The notes under the pieces were generated by a model. That model was not told the DNA's origin. It saw only the letters and a program-made list of their open reading frames with translations, and did not search any database. From Phoronis australis (Eukaryota > Phoronida > Phoronidae): DNA of 64,000 bases. Position numbers and translations under genes: made by a program. Shown here piece after piece: positions 62,513 through 64,000 of the stretch (the first letter of the stretch is position 1; the number at the start of each line of letters is the position of its first letter). The stretch is from NCBI GenBank assembly GCA_002633005.1, contig NMRA01000121.1:431332-495331 (forward strand). Direction: 5' to 3'.

Positions 62513-64000
62513 CCAGAACTACAGTTCTATGGTTAAAGGCGATGAAGTGCCCACAGGGCATTTTTGAACTCTTAATTTTAGGGGTGGCTAATTCCAATAA
62601 ATTATGAAGTGACGTTTCTTGAGTCGGTGATGGTTTCGATGTTCTTGATGGTAATAGACTTAGACCCTTATCAAGGTATTTTTTACAGTAGAGCAAAATG
62701 GCTAATTCTATTTTCGTTTTCAATGAACTAAATAGGATGAAATGCAGTTTTAAAAATACATGTACACACCCAACCTCCCCACCCCCCGTCTTTGCAGTTA
62801 TAAAATGAAAGCATTGCGTAAAGCTAGTTTGGATTAGGAAAACATTGATTCTCCTATCAAAAAATAAGCCAATAAATGTTCACAACTTGAATATACATTC
62901 ATGTAAACCTGCCCACAAAACATAAGGTTTCGAATTGGTCTTGATTTTTACGTGTTTAAGATTGCATTCTAATTTGTTTTTGATATAAAATTATCTCCCA
63001 CCTAAAATATCTGCCGTCTCATCCATACACGCAAATTACTAGATGAAACATAAGTAACCTACTCAAGTGTTCACATTGGTGCAATTGCTTAATTCTAACA
63101 TAAGCTTGTCTACGGACTGAAAAGGTAATCATATGCACCAACACGAGAACGTAGAATTCAACAGCCATTGGTGTGTTATATTTTGCTCCCTACAGAACTA
63201 TGTAGTGTTATCTGTACACTTATGGTTTTGTCTTTCCATAAACATGACCGAACCCAGCCTGGGGGGAAGGGGGCGCAGGGGGCTCGAATGAGCCACCCTA
63301 TTTGGCGAAGTGGGCAAACAGGTCTGCCCCAGAGGAACAAAAACTACGAAAAAGTAGGAAACGAGACAAAAGTCTAATAAAAAGGCAGGAGCTACCATAA
63401 TTTGGCGAATGCACAATCCATAGCTCTGAAAGTACCCCGTGAATTTTAATAAAAGGTCCACGTTCTCAAAAATTCGAGCCCCCCATTTTTTAAGCTGGAA
63501 ATGCACAGGATAAGTGAAACCAAAATGCATAGTTCAAGTAATACGTAATATCAGGCCACTGACCTTTGAACTTTCCCAATCTCATTCATAATGAAAAGAC
63601 CGACGGTCGATCGATAAACATTATGACCTACTTGTAAAAGGACGGTGTATTCAGAAAGGTCAACTGCGGTCATATTTTTGTTATTGTTCGAATATTCTCA
63701 ATTGCTGTACCTGTAGTTTAGTGGTAACCGTGGATGATGCTCAGGGTGCTACCCTCACCGGTTGCTCAACTCCTTTGAATGAGTCATTTAGGTATCATCG
63801 GTACAAAAGTATACCACTGTTTTCCTCTACCACCCATTTTGATAGGAAAGTAATCATCAGTCAGGACCTATCAATTGCGCATGGCAATGACACACACTCG
63901 CACGCGTAGACACACACACAAGCGCATGCGGTTGTGTTCTCGCTCTGGGAAAGAGGGTCATTATTCCGAGCAAGAGGTGTGCAGGCGGTAGCGTGCAAGG

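Larger units (their letters stand above)
60060..64000. other. Upstream region of the fusion gene, no first exon found
   Basis: Exon 2 opens at a clear acceptor (CTGTTTTACAG at 59970), so at least one exon should lie here or beyond 64000. I see only repeats (listed separately) and short uninformative ORFs. Confidence 0.4.

Noticed and set aside
63710-63785. tRNA-like start (TAGTTTAGTGG) near 63717
   Set aside because: The B box is not matched (GGTTGCTCAACTCC) and no cloverleaf stems form. At most a decayed tRNA-derived SINE.

Overview
The window is nuclear DNA from an intron-rich invertebrate animal. It carries spliced genes with GT..AG introns of about 0.1-4 kb, a complete major vault protein (MVP) gene, decayed LINE and THAP relics, and many foldback elements. 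MVP is absent from insects and nematodes such as Drosophila and C. elegans. A marine invertebrate, perhaps a non-vertebrate deuterostome, fits best, but the sequence does not prove the phylum. There is an assembly gap of 68 N at 38529-38596 and a single N at 35977.

Layout. Bases 1-7370 are intergenic, with relics of a Tx1/L1-like LINE. A possible non-coding first exon of MVP lies near 7380-7468. A dispersed repeat occupies about 8225-9480. MVP runs on the + strand from 10754 to 24671 in 15 coding exons (860 residues), with a poly(A) signal at 25237. About 2.4 kb further on, tail to tail, a second gene runs on the - strand from 59969 down to at least 27620. Bases 60060-64000 hold only repeats and, presumably, the unseen 5' end of that second gene.

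The second gene is the main discovery. I joined 26 exons by splice sites and phase. They give one uninterrupted frame of 1659 codons that fuses three enzymes: an N-terminal cholesterol-oxidase-like GMC flavin oxidoreductase with a CxxCxxCxxxC cysteine cluster; an alpha/beta hydrolase with Cys at the usual nucleophile position and a GYGHLD catalytic-His motif; and a C-terminal calcineurin-like (LpxH-like) metallophosphoesterase. An acidic linker exon joins the last two. From family knowledge, GMC plus alpha/beta hydrolase fusions occur in bacteria. An animal copy with introns and a phosphoesterase added suggests an old transfer followed by intron gain and fusion, and possibly a multi-step sterol or lipid enzyme. 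The first exon and the last exon are not resolved.

The non-coding DNA is also informative. Two minisatellites begin exactly at authentic 5' splice sites (MVP exon 12 and fusion-gene exon 25), and their units repeat the donor sequence as cryptic donors. MVP intron 8 holds decayed copies of part of exon 9. At least six foldback or terminal-inverted-repeat elements and a dead THAP-domain relic lie in introns or flanks.
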